Positions 16,702 to 22,942 of a stretch of 53,013 bases of DNA are shown here, piece by piece. Each line of letters opens with the position of its first letter. Position 1 is the first letter of the stretch. The translations under genes were made by a program, and so were the position numbers. The stretch covers positions 1-53,013 of the IMG/VR virus record IMGVR_UViG_3300032086_003020; one strand, 5' to 3'. The notes below the pieces were generated by a model. The model saw only the letters and a list, made by a program, of their open reading frames with translations. It was not told where the DNA came from and searched no databases. This DNA is from a virus.

Positions 16702-17217
16702 ATGCTTCCTTACAATCTTCAAGAAACCTATCAGATTACTCCAAATGCAGAAGCAGCAGAGTTTATCCAAGCAGAAGTTCAAAACTATTTTAGTTATGAA
16801 CAAAAATCTAAAAGAGAAAAGTATGCTGATGTATGGGTTTCTAAAACAGAAGGTCTCAATGTAAAAACTGATAACCTTCTCTCTCAACAAAACAAAGGTC
16901 GTCTTTGCACTGCCGAAGTCAACCAATGGTTGAGAGATCCAAACAATAATCTTAAATTCTTGTTTATTGAATATAAGAATGAAGATGGACTTCTTACTTT
17001 AATGTCAACTAAAGAAGTTTATATTGAAGAAGTAGTTTATGAAATCTCTAACCAGGGTCGTGGTCTTCTACAACCCAAACGAACTTCCGAAGGAAAAGTT
17101 ATTCTCCGAGATCGTATTAGTAGAGATGAATGGATTGCAGAGTTCAAAGTTAAGTATTCTGATTTTGTAGATAAACAAATAGCACGATTTGAAAAATATA
17201 AATCAGATTGGTGCTAG
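16702..17217 (+). CDS. hypothetical protein, 171 aa, possible nuclease
   Basis: The start is set at ATG 16702, in frame with a TTG twelve bases earlier. Visible segments are YADVWVSKTEGLNVKTDN, RLCTAEVNQWLRDPNNN and FLFIEYKNEDG. The spacing of Asp, Glu and Lys (D..., IEYK) is reminiscent of PD-(D/E)xK restriction-type nucleases, but the match is weak and unverified. It lies between two tRNAs, a place where mobile genes tend to insert. Confidence 0.7.
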   Translation: MLPYNLQETYQITPNAEAAEFIQAEVQNYFSYEQKSKREKYADVWVSKTEGLNVKTDNLLSQQNKGRLCTAEVNQWLRDPNNNLKFLFIEYKNEDGLLTLMSTKEVYIEEVVYEISNQGRGLLQPKRTSEGKVILRDRISRDEWIAEFKVKYSDFVDKQIARFEKYKSDWC

Positions 17218-17225
17218 TTTTTCTT

Positions 17226-17429
17226 ATGGACAAACTTGATAGTTATGAATTTGGTGGACGACCTGCTTCATCAATAAATCTTCTTCTACTCATAAGTGAG
17301 ATGGAAGGTACTTACCAACATCTCAAGTATATGGGATTTGAAGAAGATATGAATACTATCGAAGAAATGAAGAAGAGATATTATAAACTCTACTTCAAAA
17401 CAAAGAAAGAAGAAAACAATCCCAAGTAG
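17226..17429 (+). CDS. small hypothetical protein, 67 aa, ending inside tRNA-Asn
   Basis: ATG 17226 is preferred over the GTG/TTG codons upstream. Sequence MDKLDSYEFGGRPASSINLL, helical and basic at the end. Its TAG stop (17427-17429) is the conserved T8-A9-G10 of tRNA-Asn, so the gene and the tRNA share ten bases. Function unknown. Confidence 0.7.
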   Translation: MDKLDSYEFGGRPASSINLLLLISEMEGTYQHLKYMGFEEDMNTIEEMKKRYYKLYFKTKKEENNPK

Positions 17430-17491
17430 CTCAGTGGCAGAGCAGGTGACTGTTAATCACTCGGTCGCAGGTTCAAATCCTGCCTTGGGAG
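17420..17491 (+). tRNA. tRNA-Asn (GTT)
   Basis: Acceptor TCCCAAG/CTTGGGA, anticodon stem GGTGA/TCACT with loop CTGTTAA giving GTT, T-arm GCAGG-TTCAAAT-CCTGC. Its 5' end overlaps the stop of the preceding small gene. Confidence 0.95.
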
Positions 17492-17629
17492 TAACGGACT
17501 GGAATACATCCGTGCTCACATCTCCGAGAGAAAAAAAGAATCGGAAAATCAACCCATGTGAGAGAGAGGTGGGATCCCTCTTGAGCCCGTCAGTGCTATT
17601 CTGCAGGATAGCATTGACGTATTATTATT
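17492..17629 (+). ncRNA. candidate structured RNA in tRNA array
   Basis: The 138 bases between tRNA-Asn and tRNA-Thr contain no convincing gene but four successive helices. They are ACGGA/TCCGT (17494-17498/17509-17513), CTCACAT/ATGTGAG (17515-17521/17556-17562) with an inner TCCGA/TCGGA, GAGAGG/CCTCTT (17564-17569/17577-17582), and a 12-bp stem 17588-17599/17608-17619 with one G-T pair. T4's tRNA cluster also contains two stable non-tRNA RNAs of unknown function, so a co-transcribed stable RNA is plausible. Confidence 0.5.
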
Positions 17630-17702
17630 GCCTCCGTAGCTCAGCTGGTAGAGCAGGTCTTTTGTAAAGATCAGGTCGCAGGTTCAAGTCCTGTCAGAGG
17701 CT
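17630..17702 (+). tRNA. tRNA-Thr (TGT)
   Basis: Acceptor GCCTCCG/CAGAGGC with one C-A mismatch at the sixth pair, anticodon stem GGTCT/AGATC with loop TTTGTAA giving TGT, T-arm GCAGG-TTCAAGT-CCTGT. Otherwise canonical. Confidence 0.92.
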
Positions 17703-17706
17703 CCTT

Positions 17707-17778
17707 GCGGAATTAGTTCAGTGGTAGAACGTCAGCCTTCCAAGCTGAATGTCAGGGGTTCAAATCCCCTATTCCGCT
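17707..17778 (+). tRNA. tRNA-Gly (TCC)
   Basis: Acceptor GCGGAAT/ATTCCGC perfect, anticodon stem TCAGC/GCTGA with loop CTTCCAA giving TCC, T-arm AGGGG-TTCAAAT-CCCCT. It starts four bases after tRNA-Thr, so the two are surely co-transcribed. Confidence 0.95.
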
Positions 17779-17804
17779 CTTAATAAAGATTTTAGACTTT
17801 TTCT

Positions 17805-17812
17805 GATAAATA
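17805..17812 (+). promoter_or_regulatory. possible late promoter (GATAAATA)
   Basis: GATAAATA, one base off TATAAATA, 11 bases before the ATG of the 65-aa gene. The short distance would give an almost leaderless message, so confidence is modest. Confidence 0.35.
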
Positions 17813-17823
17813 GTAACTTAGTC

Positions 17824-18021
17824 ATGAAGAAAAGAAAGTTGAAGAAACTCATTCAAAAACCTCTGAGGTTTCATCACCAAGATATTCATGAGGAGTTGGA
17901 TCAGATTAAGGAGATGTTGAATCATGTTATCTGTCAGATGCAAAATTTGCAATGTAGAATTGACCAGTACGAGCAAGACTCAGTGCTGCGGGTGCCAGAA
18001 TCAAATGGTTCTGAAGGATGA
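17824..18021 (+). CDS. small coiled-coil protein, 65 aa
   Basis: Basic N-terminus (MKKRKLKKLIQKPLRFHH) then a heptad-like helix (DIHEELDQIKEMLNHVICQM). The start at 17824 excludes residues that would come from inside tRNA-Gly. Its last 98 bases overlap the zinc-ribbon gene in another frame, so one of the two starts may be wrong, but both frames look protein-like. Confidence 0.6.
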   Translation: MKKRKLKKLIQKPLRFHHQDIHEELDQIKEMLNHVICQMQNLQCRIDQYEQDSVLRVPESNGSEG

Positions 18022-18172
18022 TAAAGTTGCTGCAAATGATTTGGGTAACGTTTTAATAACAAAGTCTGAAACTGGTATTAAAAATACCAGCAAACTATCA
18101 AAGTATGACTTAGAATATCAGGAGAACCGCAGAAAGAGAAAGGTTCGTAAACTTGACTTTGAGGTTAGATAG
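17924..18172 (+). CDS. zinc-ribbon small protein, 82 aa
   Basis: Two cysteine pairs (VRCKICNVEL at about 4-13 and TQCCGCQNQM at about 19-28) form a likely zinc knuckle, followed by a hydrophilic helix with a basic patch (RRKRKVRKLDF). Such small zinc-ribbon proteins are common in T4-like cyanophages. Role unknown, possibly nucleic-acid binding. The stop overlaps the next GTG start. Confidence 0.75.
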   Translation: MLSVRCKICNVELTSTSKTQCCGCQNQMVLKDDKVAANDLGNVLITKSETGIKNTSKLSKYDLEYQENRRKRKVRKLDFEVR

Positions 18173-18381
18173 TGTATAGTTCAACATACCTAATTCTAAT
18201 AGTTTTTATTGCATTAGTTGCAATTGGGGGATACGAATCAACTTTAAGGTTGATCCGATTTATTGACATATCAATGAGATATGAAATCGTTAAAGTACGA
18301 ATGTGGTTCCTAAAGAAAAAACTAGAAAAAGAATTAAACCTACCACCAAAAGACTGGAGCGATTTCAATGGAAAGCACTAA
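18172..18381 (+). CDS. small membrane protein, 69 aa
   Basis: GTG start on the stop of the previous gene. One N-terminal membrane helix (about 5-22, TYLILIVFIALVAIGGY), then a basic cytoplasmic-type amphipathic region (VRMWFLKKKLEKEL). Overlaps the following gene by 14 bases. Function unknown. Confidence 0.72.
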   Translation: MYSSTYLILIVFIALVAIGGYESTLRLIRFIDISMRYEIVKVRMWFLKKKLEKELNLPPKDWSDFNGKH

Positions 18382-18625
18382 GACCTGCCCAAAATGTGGA
18401 GCAACCTGGATCAATGGAGAACATTACTGGGCAACAGGTAAGAAGGGAAATGAAGATGATCTTGCTGGTCTAGTGTGCAACAAACTGGGAGATGATACTT
18501 GCATAAATCCAAAGAAAGGATCTGATGCAGGAGATACTTGGGCAAAAAGACTTGGATATCTAGAGGGTGCCACAGAGTCTAGAAAGAAAATGCTAAATGA
18601 TCTAAATGATCAACTGGAGGAATAA
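18368..18625 (+). CDS. small cysteine-containing protein, 85 aa
   Basis: Begins MESTKTCPKCGATWINGEHYW, a CxxC knuckle, with further cysteines near VCNKLGDDTC that may complete a zinc site, then an acidic helix. Conserved-looking small cyanophage protein of unknown function. Stop and next ATG overlap (TAATG). Confidence 0.75.
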   Translation: MESTKTCPKCGATWINGEHYWATGKKGNEDDLAGLVCNKLGDDTCINPKKGSDAGDTWAKRLGYLEGATESRKKMLNDLNDQLEE

Positions 18626-18789
18626 TGTCTACAGGAAGATTGACAAAGATTGATATAGAAGCAAGAGTTTACAAATTAAAAAATGATATTCTTGATGGTA
18701 AATATGATGGTGCAAGTGAAGATTGGATAAATGGAGCACATTATACTTTAAATCAAGTTCTAGACATTATAAACGAATATCGACTTTGA
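18625..18789 (+). CDS. small hypothetical protein, 54 aa
   Basis: ATG overlaps the previous stop, with GGAGG upstream. Sequence begins MSTGRLTKIDIEARVYKLKN, a helical protein that ends by a TGATG overlap with the next gene. The tight coupling on both sides and the good ribosome site support it. Function unknown. Confidence 0.72.
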   Translation: MSTGRLTKIDIEARVYKLKNDILDGKYDGASEDWINGAHYTLNQVLDIINEYRL

Positions 18790-18962
18790 TGAACTCAGAC
18801 GAAAAAAGAGAGTTTTATAAATCCCTCAGAGAGAGAATCCATCAATTAAGAATGGGGCATCTCTTTGAGGAACCTTGCCCATTATATGAACCAGAGTGGG
18901 ATGAAGATCTTTGGGATTGTCGTCTTACTTATGATCATGATGAGGAAGAAGAGGACGATTAA
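18789..18962 (+). CDS. small acidic protein, 57 aa
   Basis: Begins MNSDEKREFYKSLRERIHQL at a TGATG overlap and ends in a run of Asp/Glu (YDHDEEEEDD). Unrecognised. It precedes the late-type box and hairpin of the HNH gene. Confidence 0.7.
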   Translation: MNSDEKREFYKSLRERIHQLRMGHLFEEPCPLYEPEWDEDLWDCRLTYDHDEEEEDD

Positions 18963-18968
18963 AACTCT

Positions 18969-19004
18969 TATAAATATTTGGGAAGCATAAAGTTGTTCCC
19001 AAAT
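18969..19004 (+). promoter_or_regulatory. late promoter plus start-codon-sequestering hairpin of HNH gene
   Basis: TATAAATA (18969-18976) is followed by a 9-bp perfect hairpin ATTTGGGAA (18976-18984) / TTCCCAAAT (18996-19004). The first two bases of the HNH start codon (19003-19005) are in the 3' arm. A transcript begun at the late promoter (about 18981-18983) would lack most of the 5' arm and leave the start free; read-through from upstream would mask it. T4 homing endonuclease genes such as I-TevI are controlled this way. Confidence 0.7.
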
Positions 19005-19362
19005 GGAAAGAAAGTGTAGAGAGTGTGGTTCTGTTCACCTATTGACTAATTATCCAAAAGCTAGTATGGTTAAGGGAGTTCAATACTATCGACATCTCTG
19101 CACAACCTGTTATTCAAAACAGAAGATAAATAAATCACAAGATCGGATGGAAAAGTTCAGGGAATATAAGAAGACCCTGAAATGTAATCGTTGTGGATAT
19201 GATGATTACAGGGCACTACAATTCCACCACACAGATGACAATAAAGAGGGAACACCCTCAGTCATTGCCAGACATAAGTCTTGGGATAATGTGATGGAAG
19301 AACTGAACAAGTGTGAGGTTCTATGTGCAAACTGCCATCAGATTGAACATTACGGAACGTAG
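19003..19362 (+). CDS. HNH endonuclease, 119 aa
   Basis: A small HNH-type nuclease. Zinc-binding cysteine pairs are CRECGSVH (about 4-11), CTTC (33-36), CNRC (61-64) and CANC (109-112). The catalytic core is LQFHHTDDN (about 74-82) through VLCANCHQIEH. Free-standing HNH proteins of this kind are usually homing endonucleases in T4-like phages. The TAG stop is provided by the T8-A9-G10 of the following tRNA-Pro, with which it shares ten bases. No Shine-Dalgarno is seen; the start lies in a hairpin. Confidence 0.85.
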   Translation: MERKCRECGSVHLLTNYPKASMVKGVQYYRHLCTTCYSKQKINKSQDRMEKFREYKKTLKCNRCGYDDYRALQFHHTDDNKEGTPSVIARHKSWDNVMEELNKCEVLCANCHQIEHYGT

Positions 19363-19426
19363 CTCAATTTGGTAGAGCACTCGGTTTGGGACCGAGCGGT
19401 TGAAGGTTCAAATCCTTTCGTTCCGA
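19353..19426 (+). tRNA. tRNA-Pro (TGG)
   Basis: Acceptor CGGAACG/CGTTCCG perfect, anticodon stem CTCGG/CCGAG with loop TTTGGGA giving TGG, T-arm GAAGG-TTCAAAT-CCTTT. Its 5' ten bases are the end of the HNH gene. Confidence 0.95.
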
Positions 19427-19460
19427 TTGCCCCACTGGGCACAATTATCTTTTGGTGAAT

Positions 19461-19577
19461 ATGGAAAAAGTTGTAGAGAGCACTGAAGGCAAGACAAAGA
19501 CAGATGAAGAAGTGGCACAGGAAGAAGTAGACGAGGAGTATCTTGAGTGGTATCATACACATAATCAGGGGTCCTGA
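19461..19577 (+). CDS. tiny acidic protein between tRNAs, 38 aa
   Basis: A short frame MEKVVESTEGKTKTDEEVAQ and on, rich in Glu and ending NQGS. It lies between tRNA-Pro and tRNA-Met. Its end sits in an ATCAGG/CCTGAT hairpin (19564-19578). Ribosome site weak, so it may not be expressed. Confidence 0.4.
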   Translation: MEKVVESTEGKTKTDEEVAQEEVDEEYLEWYHTHNQGS

Positions 19578-19584
19578 TCCCACT

Positions 19585-19657
19585 GCTCCTTTAGCAATCT
19601 GGTGAATGCACCGAACTCATAATTCGGCTAAGGTGAGTTCGATCCTCACAAGGAGCA
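19585..19657 (+). tRNA. tRNA-Met (CAT)
   Basis: Acceptor GCTCCTT/AAGGAGC, anticodon stem CCGAA/TTCGG with loop CTCATAA giving CAT, T-arm GTGAG-TTCGATC-CTCAC. The paired first acceptor base argues against an initiator. A lysidine-modified Ile tRNA also uses CAT and cannot be excluded by eye. Confidence 0.88.
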
Positions 19658-19659
19658 TT

Positions 19660-19682
19660 GGAGTTGACAAACAACTCCTTTT
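19660..19682 (+). terminator. terminator after tRNA-Met, overlapping a promoter
   Basis: Stem GGAGTTG (19660-19666) / CAACTCC (19672-19678), loop ACAAA, then TTTT. It ends the tRNA array while its stem and loop contain the -35 (19664-19669) of the next promoter. Confidence 0.75.
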
Positions 19683-19692
19683 CCACTATACT
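19664..19692 (+). promoter_or_regulatory. sigma70 promoter embedded in terminator
   Basis: TTGACA (19664-19669), 17 bases, TATACT (19687-19692). Drives the small genes from 19716 onward. Confidence 0.8.
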
Positions 19693-19715
19693 TTCTAAGT
19701 AATCTACACAAGACA

Positions 19716-19931
19716 ATGACTATCACGGGTAAGTTCAAGAAGGACATTCAAACCCTTCGTGCTGCTGCAAATGGTGAAATTTTCTTGGACGTAAAAAATC
19801 CAAAACTGTTTAAAAAAGTTCGTCGTTATTATGAAAACACAGGTGTTGTTTTCTCTGGTGATCCTCTTGATGATTATGAAATTATGATGGAGTATCTTTA
19901 CAACGATCTTGAGACTGCTGAGGTAGCATGA
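19716..19931 (+). CDS. hypothetical protein, 71 aa
   Basis: Begins MTITGKFKKDIQTLRAAANG. Small alpha/beta protein with no known motif; first gene behind the 19664 promoter, so probably early. The stop overlaps the next ATG by four bases. Confidence 0.75.
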   Translation: MTITGKFKKDIQTLRAAANGEIFLDVKNPKLFKKVRRYYENTGVVFSGDPLDDYEIMMEYLYNDLETAEVA

Positions 19932-20206
19932 ACGATTTAGATCCCAAGTCTGTTGCATCAACTAAGACTATTATTATTCATGAACGATTTCCTTATCGGT
20001 TCGTTCAGAGAGGTCACATTCAATTGAACGGAAACCCCGATTTCCGTATGCAAAAAGCAAATGAGTATACTAAAAAATACTCTGATGTTTATTTGTTTGA
20101 TAATGGAGATCAAATGCTTCTTGCCATTGAAGACATTGAATATGCAAAATGGTTAGATCCCGATAGAGTTCCCTGTTATGTCAAAGATTCAAACAGTAAT
20201 TATTGA
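19928..20206 (+). CDS. hypothetical protein, 92 aa
   Basis: Begins MNDLDPKSVASTKTIIIHER and contains YRFVQRGHIQLNGNPDFRMQ. It looks like a conserved small cyanophage protein of unknown function. It overlaps the preceding gene by 4 bases and the following oxygenase-like gene by 29 bases, consistent with a compact early operon. Confidence 0.75.
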   Translation: MNDLDPKSVASTKTIIIHERFPYRFVQRGHIQLNGNPDFRMQKANEYTKKYSDVYLFDNGDQMLLAIEDIEYAKWLDPDRVPCYVKDSNSNY

Positions 20207-20747
20207 TAATTATCTTCCAGAAGAAGAGTTTTCTCGTCTAAAAAAGGAAACTTTGGAAGAAATGGGTACAAGTATTATGCACCCATCTTTTTATGATTTA
20301 AAAACTACTGTAGATCATCCCTATATTAATATTGCTGACATTATGCTTAATGCGGCAAGTGAATATTATGATCTTGAATCAATTGTAGGTTATGAGATCT
20401 GGACTCATAATAATACTCGTCCTGGAGGTAGACATACTGACAAAGACGATATGTATTATGAGATAACAGGTAAAGAAAGACACCCTGTTTGTACAATTGT
20501 TTACTATCTAAATGTAGATCACTTTCTTAAAGATGGTCGTTTAAAGTTGGATAATATTGCAACAATTGTACCAAAAGAAAACAGGGTTGTCATTTTTCCT
20601 CCTGGGGTCTGGCATGAAGTTGAAAAATATGAAGGTGATCGAGTATCTATAGTTATGAATCCTTGGAATACTCCAGTTTATACTGATCCAGACGATATTC
20701 CAGAGGAAGAACAAAAAGCATTTTGGGGAGACATGGAGAGTCTTTAA
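20178..20747 (+). CDS. 2OG-Fe(II) oxygenase-like protein, 189 aa
   Basis: Prolyl-hydroxylase-type fold with a complete set of expected residues: H86-T-D88 (GGRHTDKDD), distal H146 (PPGVWHEVEK) and R155 (GDRVSIVMN), which bind Fe(II) and 2-oxoglutarate. Strands such as VCTIVYYLN and RVVIFPPG fit the jelly roll. It would hydroxylate a protein, nucleotide or sugar; the target is unknown. It overlaps the 92-aa gene and precedes a probable RNA element. Confidence 0.82.
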   Translation: MSKIQTVIIDNYLPEEEFSRLKKETLEEMGTSIMHPSFYDLKTTVDHPYINIADIMLNAASEYYDLESIVGYEIWTHNNTRPGGRHTDKDDMYYEITGKERHPVCTIVYYLNVDHFLKDGRLKLDNIATIVPKENRVVIFPPGVWHEVEKYEGDRVSIVMNPWNTPVYTDPDDIPEEEQKAFWGDMESL

Positions 20748-20754
20748 AAACCCT

Positions 20755-20952
20755 GGTCGGAGCAATTTTTACTCCTTAGTCACGGATGGACTTTAACAGT
20801 ACTGGTGGAGTCAAGTATGACCCTGTTAGGTTTCTTGCTTCCTCAAAAAGCAAGTGGTGCGGATGGAGGAAACTCCCGTCTGGTTTCCAATTTCCAGAAA
20901 AAGAATTGGTGGCGAGCCTGCAAGACCCTGGGGGATTTGATCCCCCTTTTTT
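20755..20952 (+). ncRNA. candidate structured RNA with terminator, upstream of sugar cassette
   Basis: Five hairpins in 200 bases: GGAG/CTCC (20759-20762/20772-20775), CTTGCTT/AAGCAAG (20834-20840/20848-20854), GGAG-GAAA-CTCC with a GNRA loop (20865-20876), CCAATT/AATTGG (20887-20892/20904-20909) and the terminal hairpin at 20930-20946. Two short frames cross it (20786-20959, 57 codons; 20817-20981, 54 codons, the latter with GGAG six bases ahead), but both run through the terminator. I favour an RNA element; a small protein is the alternative. Confidence 0.45.
20930..20952 (+). terminator. intrinsic terminator
   Basis: Stem GGGGGA (20930-20935) / TCCCCC (20941-20946), loop TTTGA, then T6. 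It separates the oxygenase operon from the 20986 gene. Confidence 0.9.
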
Positions 20953-20954
20953 AT

Positions 20955-20962
20955 TCTAAATA
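20955..20962 (+). promoter_or_regulatory. late-type promoter (TCTAAATA)
   Basis: TCTAAATA just past the terminator T-run and 24 bases before the 20986 gene. Confidence 0.5.
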
Positions 20963-20985
20963 TAAAAAGACGTTCATTTAAAACT

Positions 20986-21300
20986 ATGGCAACACGTAAG
21001 AGAACTACATCTGAGTCTGGTGCATATATGTCCCAGTATGATACTGAGGTAGAAAAGAGACTACAAGCACTGGAAGCAGAAGCACATACGAAACCAACTG
21101 GTGCTACACAAGCAAAGGTAGATGCAAGACTAGATGCTCTAGAAGCAAAAGCACACACACCTTGCGGAGGTGGTGGTAAGTCTGCTAAAGTAAATGCAGC
21201 AGCACTTCCTGCACTTGCTCCAAGAAAGACCTCTTCTCCAACTGTAAGACTTGATGCAATTGAAGCAAGACTTGAGGCACTAATTGCACAACTTTCCTGA
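20986..21300 (+). CDS. coiled-coil repeat protein, 104 aa, probable virion component
   Basis: Contains three related helices, RLQALEAEAH (about 25-34), RLDALEAKAH (about 48-57) and RLDAIEARLEALIAQLS at the end, with a Gly-rich stretch (CGGGGKSAK) between. The short trimeric-coil-like repeats and a late-type promoter suggest a small fibre or structural adaptor. This pattern is familiar from T4-like cyanophages, but the role is not established here. Confidence 0.7.
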   Translation: MATRKRTTSESGAYMSQYDTEVEKRLQALEAEAHTKPTGATQAKVDARLDALEAKAHTPCGGGGKSAKVNAAALPALAPRKTSSPTVRLDAIEARLEALIAQLS

Positions 21301-21306
21301 TGACTT

Positions 21307-21921
21307 ATGTCAATTGAATTGATTCCTTTATTTTCTGTCCCTGTTATTAAATTTAAGTTTAGCAAGCACAATAATTACAACTTCCCAACCATTGAGAGGC
21401 AAGAACGCATTCCCGATGGTTGGGAAGTTTCGCTTAATAGTTCTTATCCATGCATTGAAGATAATGATCCATATATCTTCCCAGAAACTAGGGATTGCAT
21501 AGAACGTGATCTTTTCGCAGATGTTCAAGCAGTTCTAAAACGACTAGGGGTATCTTATAAAGGTGCTTACTTTACAGACGTTTGGTATAATGTTTACCAT
21601 GAAGATCAAGGACAAGAACCTCACGATCATCTGGTAAATGCTGGAGAACCTAATGCATATTGGTCTGGAATTTACTATAATCGTGGAGCATCTCCTACAA
21701 AGTTTCATAATGCACATAGATATATGAAACTTTGTATGCCACCTGATATACATCCAGATTCAGCCATTGGTGAAATGTATAATGATATGCATGACCAAGA
21801 AGTTGAAGATGGAGATGTGATTTTATTCCCACCTTGGTTAGTTCATGAGGTAATTCCTGATAAAACTAGGACTGATATGAGATTGACATTCACTTTTAAT
21901 GTAGGTTATAATCATGAGTGA
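21307..21921 (+). CDS. 2OG-Fe(II) oxygenase superfamily protein, 204 aa
   Basis: Matches the phage/bacterial putative 2OG-Fe(II) oxygenase group: an N-terminal [14 protein letters not shown] start, metal residues H106-D107-H108 (QEPHDHLV), distal H180 ([10 protein letters not shown]) and R192 (DMRLTFTFN). Aromatic strands ([10 protein letters not shown]) complete the double-stranded beta-helix. Eight bases overlap the next gene. It heads the sugar cassette and may hydroxylate a sugar or protein; the substrate is unknown. Confidence 0.82.
   Translation: MSIELIPLFSVPVIKFKFSKHNNYNFPTIERQERIPDGWEVSLNSSYPCIEDNDPYIFPETRDCIERDLFADVQAVLKRLGVSYKGAYFTDVWYNVYHEDQGQEPHDHLVNAGEPNAYWSGIYYNRGASPTKFHNAHRYMKLCMPPDIHPDSAIGEMYNDMHDQEVEDGDVILFPPWLVHEVIPDKTRTDMRLTFTFNVGYNHE
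21883..21912 (+). promoter_or_regulatory. possible sigma70 promoter inside gene end, ahead of gmd
   Basis: TTGACA (21883-21888), 18 bases, TATAAT (21907-21912), two bases before the first gmd ATG. Transcription would start near 21919, past that ATG, so it would express gmd only from the internal ATG at 21935. Confidence 0.4.
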
Positions 21922-22942
21922 TACGAACAAGAAAATGAAGACAGCATTAATTACTGGTATTACTGGGCAAGATGGATCATATCTTGCCGAGTTGCTCCTT
22001 GAGAAAGGATACATGGTTCATGGTATTGTGAGGAGAGCATCTCTAATCAATACTGCTCGTATTGACCATATCTATGATCATGAACGCATTAAGTTGCATT
22101 ATGGTGATCTAACTGATTCTGCTAATATCATTCACATTCTTCAGCAGACTCAACCTGATGAGATTTATAATCTTGCTGCTCAGAGTCATGTGAAAGTATC
22201 GTTTGAACTTCCTGAGTATACGGGTAATGTTGATGGTCTTGGTACACTTCGTATCCTTGAGGCAGTTCGTATTCTAGGTATGGAGAAGAAGTGCCGTATC
22301 TATCAGGCATCAACGTCTGAGATGTATGGTCTTGTTCAGGAGACTCCTCAGAGTGAAACCACACCATTCTATCCACGTTCACCTTATGGATGTGCAAAGG
22401 TTTATGCTTATTGGTTGACTAAGAACTACCGTGAATCTTATGGCATGTATGCCTGTACTGGTATTCTATTCAATCATGAGTCACCTCGCCGAGGTGAGAC
22501 TTTTGTAACCCGTAAAGTTACCCGTGGTTTATCACGCATTTCTGTTGGTGAACAGAAAGTTTTGTATCTTGGCAATCTAGATGCAAAACGTGATTGGGGA
22601 CATGCAAAAGATTATGTCCGTGCTATGTGGTTGATGTTACAGCAAGATGAACCTGAAGATTATGTAATTGCTACTGGTGAGCAATATTCAGTTCGTGAAT
22701 TTGTAGAACGTACTGCACCATATTTTGGTATGAGTATTGAATGGCATGGTGAAGGTGAAGACGAGATTGGTATGGATAAGCATACCAAAAGGACTATCAT
22801 TGCTGTAGATCCTAAATATTACCGTCCTGCTGAAGTTGAAACTCTACTTGGAGATCCAACGAAAGCAAAAGAAAAACTTGGATGGGAACCTGAAATTACT
22901 TTTGATGAATTGATTGAGGACATGTGTATCTATGGACAGTGA
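21914..22942 (+). CDS. gmd: GDP-mannose 4,6-dehydratase
   Basis: A 342-residue short-chain dehydratase that converts GDP-mannose to GDP-4-keto-6-deoxymannose, the first step to GDP-fucose. Visible features are the NADP-binding [15 protein letters not shown] (about 14-28), VRRAS, the active-site region TSEMYG (about 133-138) with Y-x-x-x-K in [10 protein letters not shown], and [14 protein letters not shown]. Full-length for the family. A second ATG at 21935 would remove seven residues. Eleven bases overlap the GDP-fucose synthase gene. Confidence 0.97.
   Translation: MSDTNKKMKTALITGITGQDGSYLAELLLEKGYMVHGIVRRASLINTARIDHIYDHERIKLHYGDLTDSANIIHILQQTQPDEIYNLAAQSHVKVSFELPEYTGNVDGLGTLRILEAVRILGMEKKCRIYQASTSEMYGLVQETPQSETTPFYPRSPYGCAKVYAYWLTKNYRESYGMYACTGILFNHESPRRGETFVTRKVTRGLSRISVGEQKVLYLGNLDAKRDWGHAKDYVRAMWLMLQQDEPEDYVIATGEQYSVREFVERTAPYFGMSIEWHGEGEDEIGMDKHTKRTIIAVDPKYYRPAEVETLLGDPTKAKEKLGWEPEITFDELIEDMCIYGQ

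Noticed and set aside
17614-17626. TTGACG before tRNA-Thr as a promoter -35
   Set aside because: A -10 at 17 bases would fall inside the tRNA; the string is the 3' arm of the 12-bp hairpin.
20826-21371. 181-residue minus-strand frame
   Set aside because: It lies opposite the coiled-coil gene at 20986 and the RNA region. Composition mirrors the sense repeats, there is no start signal, and the operon runs the other way.
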